The notes beneath the pieces are model-generated. The model did not search any database, was not told where the DNA came from, and worked only from the letters and a program-made list of their open reading frames with translations. From Helianthus annuus (taxonomy: Eukaryota > Streptophyta > Magnoliopsida > Asterales > Asteraceae), in the NCBI RefSeq assembly GCF_002127325.2, contig NC_035443.2:119998462-120062461 (forward strand): DNA of 64,000 nt, read 5' to 3'. Position numbers and translations under genes: made by a program. Below are positions 23,839 to 36,738 of the stretch, piece by piece (positions within the stretch are counted from its first letter, which is position 1; each line of letters begins with the position of its first letter).

Positions 23839-25883
23839 TTGAATGCTTTGAAAGCGCAGGTGCTCAACAAAACCAAAGATTGTGAGAATGGAAGTTGGAG
23901 CAGCCTGACACAACGAGGAAAGGAGGCTGCTGAATTCTGTGTTGGGTGAAACAGGGAGTTTATTTTCTTTCTGTACATAAATAAACAATATTTTAAAAAC
24001 TCTAAAAAAATTTGAAAACCCAAAAATATGTTTGTTTTTAATGTTTCTTAAAAAATAGAAAATTACAAAAATGTGTTGATTGAATATGCCGAAACCCTAA
24101 CGACGGAACGAACATGATTACTTTCACAAGATTGAAAACGGTTTTCAAACTGTAAAAGATCAATGTGTTGTAAATCATGGGGGTACTTTATGTTAGATTT
24201 TTTGCAAAACAGAGCACATTTAGCAGAAAATGGATGGCGAGACAAAGCTATCAGTATTGGTTGTTAAATTTTCTTTTAATGATTTTGCATTTTAGGGGGA
24301 GTATTATTGTCAGAAAATACAAAAACATTAGAAAATTTGAAAAATCCAAAAACATGATAAAATTCGAAAATTAAGTTTTTGTGTAAAAAGAGGAAATGAT
24401 AGTACATCAGTAGACAGTTACAGTATGCTAAAGAAATGTAATAATTAAATAGCGTTAAACAGTCTCACTGATGATATGCCGATAGGTTTTTTATACATTT
24501 AGTAAACTTTTTCGGGATATAAACCTAAATTCAAACTTGCTTATTTCGTGGGGAACACTACTTGGATATATAGGTGACCCCTGAAATCTCGTTTGAAAGA
24601 TCTCTCTTTTTGAGATACTAGGTCTTTATACTCAGTGATATCTGGGGTATTATCCCGGGACTTCTGATTTTGTGGAAGCAATGGTCTAGTCCCCGTATAA
24701 TACTTTCTGCTTGTTTGAAATATAGCACCGCCCTCATCATAAAAATGATGAAACATTGAAAAATGCTAATCATGTGCTGTTGAAGAAAAGATTCTCTAAA
24801 CGGAACATACCTACAGTCGAACCGTCATCTCTCTGCTGAACGGAAGTTCTGACCTGAGCTCTCACGGTTTCGCATCTAACCCTTTACAGATATCATCTAG
24901 GTATACTCACCTGTAAGACTGAATATTGGGATCTGGATACGGGAGTATATTCAAGAGGTGGGACACATGAATGAGTTTAAGTTCTTAAAACACCTAATTC
25001 GTATCCTGAATCAGTTGAAGTTTGTGTGAAAATTTAAGTGGATCAGTATATCGACAATCTAAGTGAATTGTTTAATTCTTAATGTGTAACTAAGCTCAAC
25101 GGTACTTGCGACTTGTCAAAAACTGATATGATCCTCTGACGCATACTCAAACAAAAATATTGTCTGTAAATATGTTTGTACATATTTTTTTTTCTTTACA
25201 TTTCAGAAAATACAAAAAGATTTTTGAATTTGCTTTATTTTCGACAACCGATGTCTGAGAGGCTGAGTGTCAAAATCTAAGTAAGTTGATTGTGTTTCTG
25301 AAAACAAAACAAGTTCATTAATTTGAAACTTGATTTTTTTAACAAAAATCAAAAAACAGTTTGGGATATCTCCAAGGTCATTAGTTTGGACTTGGATGAT
25401 TAACTGTGAGGGATATTGGATACTTAACACTGCCAAATCTGTAAAGATTGTTGATAGAGGAAATTGAATTGCCAGGTTATGATTCCTGGAAGTCTAAAAT
25501 GTTGTTACTTATAAACGTATGAGTGATGCAGATACTATACCAGACTACGATCCCGACATCATAGTCTAAGGGGGAGTCTGAAGACGAGCTCAAAGCAAGG
25601 GGGAGCTTGTAACCGGAAAGCTAGGTGTCGATCCCTAAAGCATGGAAGCTTGATGAAAGGGGGAGCCTGAAGAAGCTGATAAAGTAAGAGTCTGAGTCAG
25701 ATTCTGGTAGAATGCTAAAGATAGAGCCAGGATAAGATTCTGAACCTGTGAAGAAAAGAAAAAGATTGATAGATGTTTACAGTGTTAGACAATTTGGAAA
25801 GAGTATGAAGACTGATCAAGACTGAAGATGTGTCATGATAGAGACTCGACACTGAAGACTTCGTCAACATCCAAGGGGGAGTC
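23839..25883 (+). other. Conserved non-coding 3' region of element A, with hairpin
   Basis: No coding potential seen. It aligns with the regions downstream of gag in B, C and D, including the hairpin (arms 24647-24661 and 24689-24703). Purine-tract-like AAGGGGGAG boxes occur at about 24294, 25568, 25598 and 25657, and the terminal one directly before the 3' LTR (about 25873-25883). The post-gag stem-loop boxes are not recognisable here. Confidence 0.78.
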
Positions 25884-26295
25884 TGCTAGTGCACTATGTC
25901 TATTGACTTCGTCTTGAATCGAGTCATGTAATGAGATAGGATAGGATAACCAATGATCGGGGTGCTAGAAACTGATTTTTACATAATTGGTGGTGATTCC
26001 GCTTGAAAGTGTCAGAGACCATTTCAAGCGAAATCATATTAAGCTGATTCCGCTTGAAAGTGTCCTTGGCCATTTCAAGCGAAATCACATCAATATATAT
26101 AGGGGCACTTGGTTTTTCATTTGTAACTTATCTGAGTGGCGAAGCTCTGCCGAATTGTCTCCAGGTTGTAACTCAATTTTAAATCAATAATAGAGACATT
26201 ATAATTACATCGAGCGTCCGTTTCATTGATTCCGCCTTTGATTCGGATAAACAACTCTTCTGATCGACTCATTCGGGTCATACAACGATCCTACA
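25884..26295 (+). repeat. 3' LTR of element A
   Basis: TGCTAG...CCTACA, partner of 1453-1858 with several differences; the first bases are TGC rather than TGT. It is followed by the GGTCC duplication (26296-26300). Confidence 0.9.
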
Positions 26296-26300
26296 GGTCC

Positions 26301-27788
26301 ATTTTAGCCTTTCATTTCAGATGAAGGGCTTTTGAAAGCATGTTTGACCCAAAATCCCTCTTTTGAGCTATGATTTTGTTTGAAAAGTCATTATGTTTCA
26401 AATCACAATGACTACCACTTGAATCATTCGGTTTACTTATTAAAGTAGCCAAATGCCTATTTTTACTTTATTTAACTCTCAATGAACCTTTCGTTCTAAA
26501 TGAGTAGTTAACCTATTATACATACCTGGCTCGAATCAATATATTGACCCATTTCAATACCTTGCCTTAATAACCGCTAAGTAATAGCGATGTAAATATC
26601 CACTCGATATTTATTCCTATAATCATACAACTCGACAAACCATTAGTCGGTATTGTCAAAGGGTGATATTTTCACCTTTTGACCAGTTTGGTCTAAATGA
26701 CCGTGTATCTTTGCGAGATGGATTTATTATCATCTCGTCTACATGACTCGCACCAGTTTACACCGTACGGTCAATTTACTTATAAACTAATTTCTTAACT
26801 CTTTTGACCCATTATGGCTTACGCCATAAAGTGTCTTTCGAAAACTAACGGTTATCGTCAACGTGCGATCGAATTACTGTTTTACCCTTATTTTTTTATG
26901 TTGGTTTACCCTATAAGGTAACCCCTCGAAACTTATTATCTATTAGTCATTACATGACCAATTTATCGTATTAGTCCGTTTTAACCATTAAGCATGGTTT
27001 ATTATCATTGTCTTTTGTTTCGAACCGCACATGTCGTGTCGGAACATTCTAGTTCAAAGATGACTTTTATTATTCATAACCTATCAAACCAATAGGTATT
27101 AAATAAAAGGTGTAAGCTTTGACTTACCTTGCATCTAGGTTATACTTTTCCTTCATTCTTGATTCGTTGACCCGCTTCCTTCCCAAGCTTTCACCTAGCT
27201 TGTCAAGCGTCAACTATCATTGTAATTTGTAAGATGGTTAGACTAGTCATAATCATTCACGACTATTCCATCCTACGATCTTTATGTCGAAATTATCATT
27301 CGATCATATAAAAGGTCATTTTGACTTTAAAAAGTCAAATTGCCTATTAAGAAAAGTAATTACACGATGTAGCTTAACTACTAGTTTTATTACTTTGCCA
27401 CTATACGGTAAGCATCCTTATTATACTACCATTTTAACTCACTTATTTAACAAGTTCTTGTAACCATAAGTTACCGAATTAATACTTGATGATACTAAAC
27501 ATCATTTAACATGAACATATCATCAATTTTTATCATATCACAGGAATAAATAGCGTGTCTATATGTGTTGCTATTAACTAACAACTTAATTGAGGAAATA
27601 CTAAACGTGTCAATATGTTGATCCGAGCCAGGTATGTATGATAGGTTAACTCCTCAATTATAACTTGAGGTTCTATGAGAGTTAGTCAAAGTCAAAAATA
27701 GACATTTGGGTACCTTAATAGGTAAACCTAATGATTTAAAGTATAGTCCTTGTGTTTTTAGAAACATATTGAATTAATAAACAAGATC
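26301..27788. repeat. Non-coding LTR-like sequence right of A, with inverted arms
   Basis: AT-rich with no gene; continuation of the sequence left of A. Two related segments face each other: about 26425-26640 and, inverted, about 27520-27745. They share the core 'catacctggctcg(a/g)atcaa' and similar flanks. They look like fragments of related gypsy LTRs in opposite orientation. Confidence 0.45.
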
Positions 27789-28505
27789 TGTCACACCCCA
27801 ATCGATGGCGGAAACATCGGAGTGAGATGAAAACTAGATTGCAAGAGACTTCGTAACGCTATTTGTGTCAAGTATTTAATGATTACATTTTACATTGCTT
27901 GAACTAGAAATACCACAAGTTTGAAATAAATAATATACAACAAGTATTCAAGTAAATAAATTTCATTTCATGATAATGGTTTATTAAAAGATTAGAAACA
28001 AAATACAACAGGTTTGAAAGTAAATTACAATGCCACAAGTATTAAAAATTAAATGTGTTTATAGGCAATCCTACTAGATTCCTTGCATCATCAAATCATG
28101 CAACATGTAATAAAAGCATGGATCAGTACAAAAAGTATTGGCGAGCATACAAGTTTGAATATAAATATAAGTATAAAAGTTTATCTCAATCCAACATGGC
28201 AATTTATATTCAAGTTGAATCTAGCATACATGAACAACCTAAGCATAACAAATAGGATGGATATACAAGTTGAAACTAACATGCATAAACAACCTAAGCA
28301 TAACAATTAGCATGGATATACAAGTTGGAACTATCATGCATAAACAACCTAAGCATAACAAATAACGTGATCGATGGATTGAATGGTCGAATATGTTTGA
28401 TTGTATAAAGTGGATTTTGTTAGTTAATACATGTTGCACCCAAAAATGCGTTAAAGTGTAAAAAGGGTCGAGTATGCTCACATTGGTTGCGTATAGAGAT
28501 TCCTT
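27789..28505 (-). repeat. Truncated gypsy LTR, minus strand
   Basis: Starts TGTCACACCCCAATCGATGG. This is the reverse complement of an LTR end closely related to the end of E's LTR, including GATGTTTCCGCCAT and the AGCGTTA box. The other end is lost at about 28505, where a Copia fragment begins. Non-coding. Confidence 0.55.
28203..28367. repeat. 55-bp tandem repeat, three copies
   Basis: Three degenerate 55-bp units, each containing 'aacaacctaagcataaca', at about 28203-28257, 28258-28312 and 28313-28367. Confidence 0.85.
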
Positions 28506-28511
28506 GAAAGT

Positions 28512-28682
28512 AGCAAGTTGCATAGCATTTGACCATACCACATAATTTTATGTTCCTTTCAACTTGATATTAACAACAGTAAGACCACTAGAATCACTGG
28601 CATGCAAATAAAGTGGATCACTAGCATCAAGTTTACTAACCAAAGTGATAGATGATTCAGACTTTTCTATATTATCCCCCAT
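28512..28682 (-). pseudogene. N-terminal Copia gag fragment (Retrotran_gag_3-like)
   Basis: Starts MGDNIEKSES at 28682 and contains 'LDASDPLYLHASDSSGLTVV', the N-terminal signature of a different Copia Gag family from A-D (DPLYLH...SD..G). An in-frame TAA interrupts it where a Glu is usual (before NYVVWSNAM). Homology stops after 'MQLA' at about 28512, so only some 57 codons survive. Confidence 0.75.
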
Positions 28683-29239
28683 AGAAAATCAACACAATAA
28701 ACAGATAAGATAGTAAGGAACACAAGACCAGCAAGTAGGCATAGGAAAAACAAGCCACAGACAGAAAATCAACAAGACCAGCAAGTAGATAATCAATAAG
28801 ACACAAAAAAAACAAATAAATAAACAGAGAAAAACAGAAATCAAGGGTCGGCGAAACTGCACCAGTGTTCCCGATCGCTGGTTCGTCACTCAATAGGTGC
28901 CAGCGCAGGTCTTAGTGCAGGAGCCACTTACCTACAACTTAACACTTACGAGAAGAAAACATCAAAAGGTCTCACCGAGGGGATTTCCCAAGTTAGGGTT
29001 CGCTAAAAAAGAACTCACAGTTGTAACCTTCACTTAGGGTTACAGACTGTGAGGCAAAGAGGGCCAGATTTGCACTCGTACAGCCGAACAACCCAGATCC
29101 GACGAACAACCAAACAACCCAGATCCGATGAAGATCAGAAACCCTAATTTCAGAGCTTAGGATAAACGACTAGCAGAGACAGATTAGTCAACAATAATCA
29201 ACAACGGAAAACACCAAGAGAATATGATTCACCCTTTGA
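28683..29239 (-). other. 5' leader of the Copia fragment
   Basis: Non-coding stretch between the gag start and the primer site; A-rich near gag, more mixed near the primer site. I see no motif array comparable to A-D. Confidence 0.5.
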
Positions 29240-29617
29240 GCTCTGATACCATATCAGAAAACTCAATAATAATGAACACAATCGAAGAACTCGAACCTTA
29301 TTATCAAAAACTCTTCAAGGTTACCAGAGATTCAGTCATCATGGATTGATTGACTGAAGAAACAAAGATAACAGGGCTAAGAAACAGAGACGAGTGAGCC
29401 GCTAAAGATCTCGCGCAGAACTTGCGAGTAGAAGATGATGCAATATTTTGATAGAGGGATAAAGTGTGTGTCTGATGATGACTTGCACACCAACCAGCTG
29501 CATAAATAGCAAAAAACTTAAACCCTAGAAGGGCCTTCACAGCTACACACGACCACAGCCCACAGGAGCCCAGCAAAGCCCAAAGGCAAGATAAGATCTG
29601 GCCCACCTTGTAACACA
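29240..29617 (-). mobile_element. Primer site and LTR of a truncated Copia element
   Basis: Minus-strand TGGTATCAGAGC at 29240-29251 (initiator tRNA-Met), followed on the plus strand by an LTR-like segment of about 365 bp ending near 29617 (minus-strand start TGTGTTACAAGG). The LTR end next to the primer site reads TGATA instead of the expected CA. With the gag fragment at 28512-28682 this is the 5' part of an element whose remainder is gone. Confidence 0.55.
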
Positions 29618-29740
29618 GAAAAGGACCATTAAAGTAAAAAAGGCAAATAATAAGAATTGGTATGGTATTAAAACTAAAGTGTTAATTTCTTTAACACGCT
29701 CGATAACGAGATGATTTTACTAGTTATATATAATAACAAA

Positions 29741-29772
29741 CTAGTTGTAGGACCCGTGTGAACACACGGGTA
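29741..29772 (-). other. Helitron 3' terminus (hairpin plus CTAG)
   Basis: Eight-base perfect stem (ACCCGTGT/ACACGGGT) with a four-base loop, seven bases before CTAG on the minus strand. This is the classic terminator-like structure of Helitron 3' ends. Confidence 0.62.
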
Positions 29773-31154
29773 GGTTTATAACCATCGAAATCAAATACTA
29801 AAAAATAGATTATAATACATCATTTAAATTGTTTGTGTTTAATTACATATCTTTATAAAACAATGTTAAAGACAATATGTGTTAGGACATAAAAATTTTA
29901 TTACTGTGTTACGAAAAAATTATTAGTTCAGGTTTGATATAGAAATAAGCTAAGTAATTGATAATATGCTGTCTAAAATGAAAGCATGACCTAATTTTAT
30001 GTTGTCTAATAATTAAAACATGACCTAATTTAAATAACCAAATGTTATTGAACAATTCAATAAAGCCATATATTTGACCCAATTAAACTTCCATTAGAAC
30101 CCTTATACCAAATACGGAAGATAGCCCCAAATTCTAATCTCTCATCTACATCTCTGTTCTTCAAATTGCGACAACGAAACGACAGGGAGTCTTCAAGATT
30201 TTCGCTTATCATCAAAAGGTAATCTAAAAAGTATTGATTCGAGTTTCTTCTTCTGAAATCTTTTCTTTATGTAATTTATTATACCACGCTTGTATGTTTG
30301 ATTTTTGATCAAAGGTTTGTAGTTCTATATGAACTGTAATTTGTGATCATATTTGTGTATTTTGATGTGTTATACTTCTGTTTTTCATATGAATGTTTGT
30401 ATTGATGTTCGATTGAGGTTTATACATTTAGGGCTATGTTAAAAATGACTGTTTATCAGTTTTTCCATAAAGATTTTATAAGATTATGATATTTAGTATA
30501 GTTTCAGTTGGTGTTCTTGACATTGAAAAAGATTAGTTATATAATTTTACTCTTTCACAGATTGAGTTATAATATTTTGAATGTTTCACATGTTATGTAT
30601 GTTCATATCTTGATTACTTATGTTACAAGAATTATTGATCAGTTTTGGTCTTTCACATTCTTGTTGATCATATTAAATGTTAATCCAATTGTCTTAACGA
30701 ATTATTATAAATTCTGGTGTGAAATTATTCGTTATGGTTTGCACTATGGTAGTTTAGATGATACATTTGTGTTTTCAAGTCTTTGTTTATGACACGTCAA
30801 GCTCCCCTGATCCTTAATGAGAAGTAATAATGACGGTCCAAATCAAATGTCTTTCTTTTTCTCTTTAGGTTAAAATGTGTTGTAACAGTTTGCAATGAGT
30901 TATAACGCATCATAGAATCTGAATATCACACTTACACATTCATCATAGCCTCAAACGTAGATGATTTCATCATCAGAAGTCGTCAACAAACCAAGGACTT
31001 AGCATTTCATATCAGAAACCACAACAACAAAAATTGAAGCAAATAGTAACAGACCGGTTTGGGGTTTTGTATCACACTGTCGAAAATAGAAGCAAGTCGA
31101 AGCCTTATAAACTCTCGGCATCGAAAACAACATTTGGTCTTTCACATTCTTGAC
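29773..31154 (+). other. Helitron segment upstream of E: possible B3-gene leader
   Basis: Mostly AT-rich. A CT-rich stretch (about 30130-30221) ends in AAAAG followed by GTAATC, which looks like an untranslated first exon and donor site. A weak TATA-like 'catatattt' lies near 30067. No convincing start codon for the downstream B3 exons was found. A 20-base direct repeat (tttggtctttcacattcttg) occurs at about 30645 and 31133. Confidence 0.35.
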
Positions 31155-31159
31155 ATTTA
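31155..31159. repeat. Target site duplication of element E (left copy)
   Basis: ATTTA, repeated at 42796-42800 after the third LTR. It shows that the three-LTR structure between is one insertion. Confidence 0.88.
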
Positions 31160-33630
31160 TGTAACGCCCTGCTTTTTCATACTTTCCATAATTAGAAAGC
31201 TCGCCTTGTAATGCTATTTTTGGAAATCTTGTATTATTGTAGTGGTCTTTTCGTTGTAAAATCCGAGACTTGGATCATAAATAAAATTCGTATTTCTTTA
31301 AATTCGCCATCTACATATTCATACATGTTCATACGTTGGAATTCATTGTACATCGAATCCTTATTTGTAATTCATACTTATACGATACTTATTCACGATG
31401 CATGTCCATGCTTGTCCTCAAATTGTTACCTAAAAACCCCTAATAATATGCTTATTTATACAGCGGTTAATCATCTAATATGTGACATATACTTGTCACT
31501 TACAAACATGTTACATACTTGTACATTACATTTTTACCTAGTTAAATCATGTTTTATTTCATATTTCACCTTGTTACAAGTTAGGGGAAACATTGTTGCA
31601 TATTATTACACAACTTAATTAACAAAATTACTCATTATAATGTTTTAAAAGAATAAAAAAATAAAGAAATATGGCAGCCCCAATTCAGCAAAATTCAGCC
31701 CCATATAGTTGGGCTTTGTGGGCTAGTTTCAAGGTGTAACCCCTTCTAAACACTTCCAAAGCCCAACCCATTGAAACCCTAATCCTTCCCCCTATAAATA
31801 CCACTTATAACCAGCCTCCCTACCACTTTTGCAACACTAAAAACTCTCAAAACATCCTCCAAACCGTAGCTGAAAGCAAGGGTTCGAGCAGATTGACACC
31901 CCTTCACGAAAATGAGCATAACTCACTCATTTCTTAACGAAATCACTTGATTCTTTTTCCTACTTACTTGGATAATCATGGGGTTCGATTCCTAGACTTC
32001 TCCTTGGAGAAATCAGACCTGGAAATGCCCCGAAATAGTCCATAAACTTTCTGTTTGTTTTTATGTTCATCAAAAACTTGTTTAAGCCTATGCAACTTGT
32101 GTCAAACACAACTCAAGCCAATGTCCTAATGCTTACAACCCCTCTTATGGTTGGTTAAGCTTAAAAACATGGTTGAGACATCCAAATCAGGGGTTAAAAC
32201 CTCATAAACTTTCTATTTTAATTAGGGTTTTACCCACAAGTAGTGTTCGAGTATGAAGCTTGATGAATGTGTGATGGTTGGACTAGCTTGGGCTATCCTT
32301 CATAAGAATCCACTCATTACTTGATGTTTTCTATAGATTAGTTGTTGTAATTACCTTAATACTTGTATGTTCATGACCCTCCTTGTTGTTTATAACAACA
32401 AGTGTAGTGGTGAACAATAGAGGTGCTTAAATGGAAGCTTGTTCTTCCTACCTCATGTATGTACTCTATGACACAAAGAGGTGCCTAAATGGAGACATTA
32501 ATCTCCTACCTCATGCTTGAATCATAAGACTTGTAATCTATATAATATCTAAGCTATTCTATATACATATATACCTAAGTAACTAAACTTGATGATAACT
32601 TAATAGTTACTTGTCAAGAATATGTTACATCATCTATGACCATACTCTTGTTACGACTCTAATGGACCTTTGAATCCATGAAATCATACCAACTCTTTTG
32701 AGTTCTAATAGTGTCAAGAACAAGGGTTATGTGTACAAGATGATTATTTTTACTTATGTTATTTTCTATACAACTTAAACTCCGAATCTATAATCTTCCG
32801 TAAACGCCAAACTCACACACCTTGTTTGCCTCGTGTAGAAGGACAAGGTGCTCCGAATTAATCCATCCACCATCTCACTCGCGGGATTTCAAGTAGGAAA
32901 GCTTGCAACCACCGTGAGTATACTCGTATTCCCCTTTTACTTTTATCACTTTTGGGGTGTAACATGTTTTATCTATCAACAAACTTACACATGAACATTT
33001 TGCTTAAACACATGAACATTCCTATAACATGCTTGTATACGTGATGGCTTGATACTTTAAACTTGGGTGATTCTTATGTGTTGAACTTATCATTAACTTC
33101 GTACGAGCCAAACCGTGACATATGTAGCGCTATAGGAGTAACGCCCCGCCCCCCTTAAACTTGGGTCGTGTTGAATTAATTAAACTTACTTGCGTAAACA
33201 GAGGTTGGCTAGAAATATTGCATGCCACGATAGGTTGATCTCGTATAAACTAAGTTGCCATGTGGATTCGTTTTAAACTTTTATACTTATACTTATACTT
33301 ATGCTTAAACTTATATACTCGCCTTTTCTTTTGCATTGAACTTTATTTTAAACATGTTACAGGTTGAGGATGATGATGCTATGAAATGAAGTAGCGTTGA
33401 TGCCTAGATACACATATAGACGTTTAGGTTTAATCGTTGTATCAATTTTGATTATGTTGTATTCTAATTCCTTTGAACTTGACGTTATTTGATTTCTTTG
33501 TAACGTTGACAAATGAATTATGAAATGAAATCGGTTTATTAAATATTGTCACAAATAGCGTTATGATGTCTCTAGCAATCTTCACACTTCGTCTCATCCC
33601 GATGTTTCCGCCATTGGTTGGGGTGTGACA
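31160..33630 (+). repeat. 5' LTR of element E
   Basis: 2471 bp. TATA-like CTATAAATACC near 31791-31801. It contains a small imperfect repeat around 32420-32515 ('gaggtgc(c/t)taaatgga...ctacctcatg', two copies). By eye only about a dozen differences from the LTR at 40327, so a young insertion. Confidence 0.9.
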
Positions 33631-33633
33631 GAT

Positions 33634-33645
33634 TGGTATCAGAGC
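33634..33645 (+). other. Primer-binding site (tRNA-iMet) of element E
   Basis: TGGTATCAGAGC, three bases after the LTR. The second interior copy lacks it because of the deletion at 37455. Confidence 0.88.
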
Positions 33646-36600
33646 CATAACTATAGGGAATTAGGAAAAGTAGGAATGCTTTAACCTAGTCTATAGTTCT
33701 AGAGCCTTATTCGTACGTTTTACACAAAACTACTTGCATGCTATCTTATTTGCTTTTATTTATTCTCTTGATCTTGTAAGCATATGTGTCACTTATGCGT
33801 TAACACTTAACATGCTATACTTATTTTTATTATGTGTTAATACCTGTTTCATCGTCTTATCCTTTATGTGTGTTCTTGACATACTTTTTATGCATTAATA
33901 TTCGTTTCATCATTTCACTTTTATTGTGATATTCTTGACATGTTATACTTGTTTGTTTAATCTTTAATATACACTTTTCCTCACGCATTTTACTCGACTA
34001 TTCTAAATCCGACAACACACATATTGCACAAACGAGACGAGTCCACCAAAATAGGCGTGAAACCCACAATTTGGTGAATGACTCTCAATCCTTCTACCTT
34101 TCTTTTTACACGGAATTCACCACCAAGTTAGGAGTGAAATCCTCACCTTGATGGAGAAATTCGAATTTCAAATTCTAGTGGACCCTCGTCAACACGTCGA
34201 AATTAAATTTTGACCCGACGAGTACCAACCACACTTAGGATACGAAATCGTCAAGTTAGGGGTGAAACCCGCACCTTGTCGACTAGTTCCACTCCTTGGC
34301 ATTTTTTTTCATAAATCCCGCCAAGTCTCGAAATTTCGATTGATTTGGGACATGTAGTAACCGGAAGGGTAAATACCGTTAACCGACTTGTCGGCGAGAG
34401 TATTTTACCTATTAGGCCAAAGCATGCTCCTCAAATTCAAAAGACTTTTCGACCACTTTGGTTAGTCAAAGTTCCGTTTTGGAACACTCCAAACTTTGGT
34501 CAAACATGTGTTTCTATTGTTCATTTTATACGATGCAATCTTTCAACCTCGAGTTTACCTTTGATTTCTCTTTTCACACGCACAACATATCGAACCTTTT
34601 CGATACATTTATATATGCATGATTTTCATATAATTTAAATTCATATTCCTTGTAACAACTAGTGGAGAGGTATCATCGAGATTGGAGTGATTTCCTTACC
34701 TTGACGATTAACTCCACTCCCCTTTTCTTAAAAACGACCTCACCAACGAGTTAGGGGTGATTCCCTTACCTAGGTGATCGTTACCAAAACGTCTCTTCAA
34801 AATATCTTATTATGCAAACTCGATCATATTTTATACCCAAATTGTTTATCATTATTCAAAATACCCACTCATACCAATTTCAAAATACATTGATTTGTTA
34901 AAACGTACTCAATTCATATACACGAGATTCTTAATCATGTCTTAAAACATTTTATTACGCAAACTTCAAAACCTTACGAAATGCTACCTATCAATTTAAT
35001 CGGCCCAATGAAACTCTTGCCCATGAACTTCGTATTCGACTTAATCACTAAAACTTGCTCACATTATATCGTCATACTAGAGACTTCCATTCTTAATTGA
35101 AACCAAACCAACCTTTCTCAATTACCTATAGGATCTTATAGATATTATGAGATCGTTTTACCAAAGAATATTTCCAACATCAATGAACCATTTGTCAAAA
35201 CCCTTTAAAATGAACACTAAGACCTTTGATAAATCCCTTTTCCAAGGATCAACGTATTCACAAAAACTCCAAAATTTCTTGTTTTGATGAAACGAACTTA
35301 CCTTTTTCTACACCTATTTTTCAAAACACGTGGGCAAGAAGACTCCATGGGGACCGACCATCTTCGGATTTCGTAAACTCTTTTAAAACAAAGGTAGCAT
35401 TTCCTTTCATTACAAAATACGATATGCATGACCAATAAGTACTTTATATCCTCTTACATATGCAAACTATATTCTACCTTTCAAACCAAGCTCAATCTAA
35501 ATTTGATTCAATAAACTCAACGTTTCGTTTAAACAACTATACATGCATATCATCTTACACATTTTGGTCGATACCTCGCGATAACATCATTTATATCATT
35601 CGTATTTACGTACTCGACCTTTTGAATGTTTATTACACTTAGATCCGTGATGTCCCAACGAACACTATATACGCAATATTTATTTTTCATGCCTACACCT
35701 ATGTTCATACGTTTTATGCTTGTACTCATACACATACTACTTATACGTTTTACGCTTCTGCTTGTACACATACTACTTACACATTTTATGTTTATGCTCA
35801 TACATACATGCGTATTCATACTTAAACTTATGCTCATACTTTCATCCTTACTCATGATTCATACATTCGTACCTATACGCGAGCGTAACCTGAGGGATTC
35901 GCTTGCGTGGGTCCCACACATACTTAAACATGGACTTGCTTATATACTATATTCTTGTACGTACACATTCTAAACTTTTTTATGTATACCCCGATGCATA
36001 CACAACTAGTACAAGCTATGCGGATCATGCGACGATCAAAATAATCACGGGTGCACACGGGATTATAGTGATAGGCATATGAGAACCATAGAGTGTGCTA
36101 CTGCGTATGGTAATACACGGAACGTAACATGACACCGAAGACGAAACGGACGTAACATGGTCAAAACATGGTGGATACGCCGCTGGTACTTCCTATATAT
36201 AAGTGTTTTCACCATGTTACCAAAATTTTGTAAAACGTGCCATGGGAAATTCAGTGTTTTACAGACCTCTTGGACCTAATACAAGCTTTAAGCAACTCAC
36301 AAACACATTATGTCCGATTATCCATGACGAGACTTCATACTTAACATGCTACTTTCATCTATCTAATGCCCATATCATTCGTATACTTGCGTTCATTTAG
36401 TGTCAATTGTTCGCCCCATGCTCCTATTTCCTTCCTTTCATACGAACCTCGTTCACAATCATGCTCGTTTAAGCATTCAAATCCTAACTTATCTTATTAC
36501 CCTTTGAACTTTCTAATTATTAGCCATTACAAATCGTTTTACCTATACCTGTTTACCCCTGCTTATGCCTCAAACCCATTTCGGCTCGACAAATCATTTT

Positions 36601-36738
36601 ACAAACTTATCTTTATCTTCCCAAAATCTCGTACTTTTCAAAACGTTTCAAAATCTCAAGTCTCGAACTGTTACCAAAACTCTTTAAATCTACCTCTTAA
36701 ATAAATTTCGGGACGAAATTTCCTAAAGGAGGGGAGAC
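33646..36738 (+). other. Non-coding interior of element E, first copy
   Basis: About 3.1 kb without gene similarity. It contains repeated short phrases of the type 'aag-ttagg-gtgaaa-cccac', suggesting structured or internally duplicated sequence. It ends with 'tttcgggacgaaatttcc' and the purine tract AAAGGAGGGGAGAC before an LTR, an ending typical of plant chromovirus-type gypsy elements. Confidence 0.8.

Larger units (their letters stand above)
1453..26295 (+). mobile_element. Element A: gag-only Ty1/copia-like retrotransposon, host of B and C
   Basis: A complete LTR element with a 5-bp duplication (GGTCC), an initiator-Met primer site, a repeated leader, a long broken gag and a 3' purine tract. 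With B, C and their duplications removed it is about 7.6 kb. I found no protease, integrase, reverse transcriptase or RNase H similarity anywhere in it, so it looks non-autonomous (compare the described TR-GAG class). Its two LTRs differ by several substitutions and an indel, more than those of B, C or D. This fits A being the oldest, as the nesting requires. Confidence 0.88.

Noticed and set aside
29304..29606. 100-codon minus-strand ORF in the Copia LTR
   Set aside because: It lies wholly within the LTR next to a primer-binding site, and no protein similarity was recognised.
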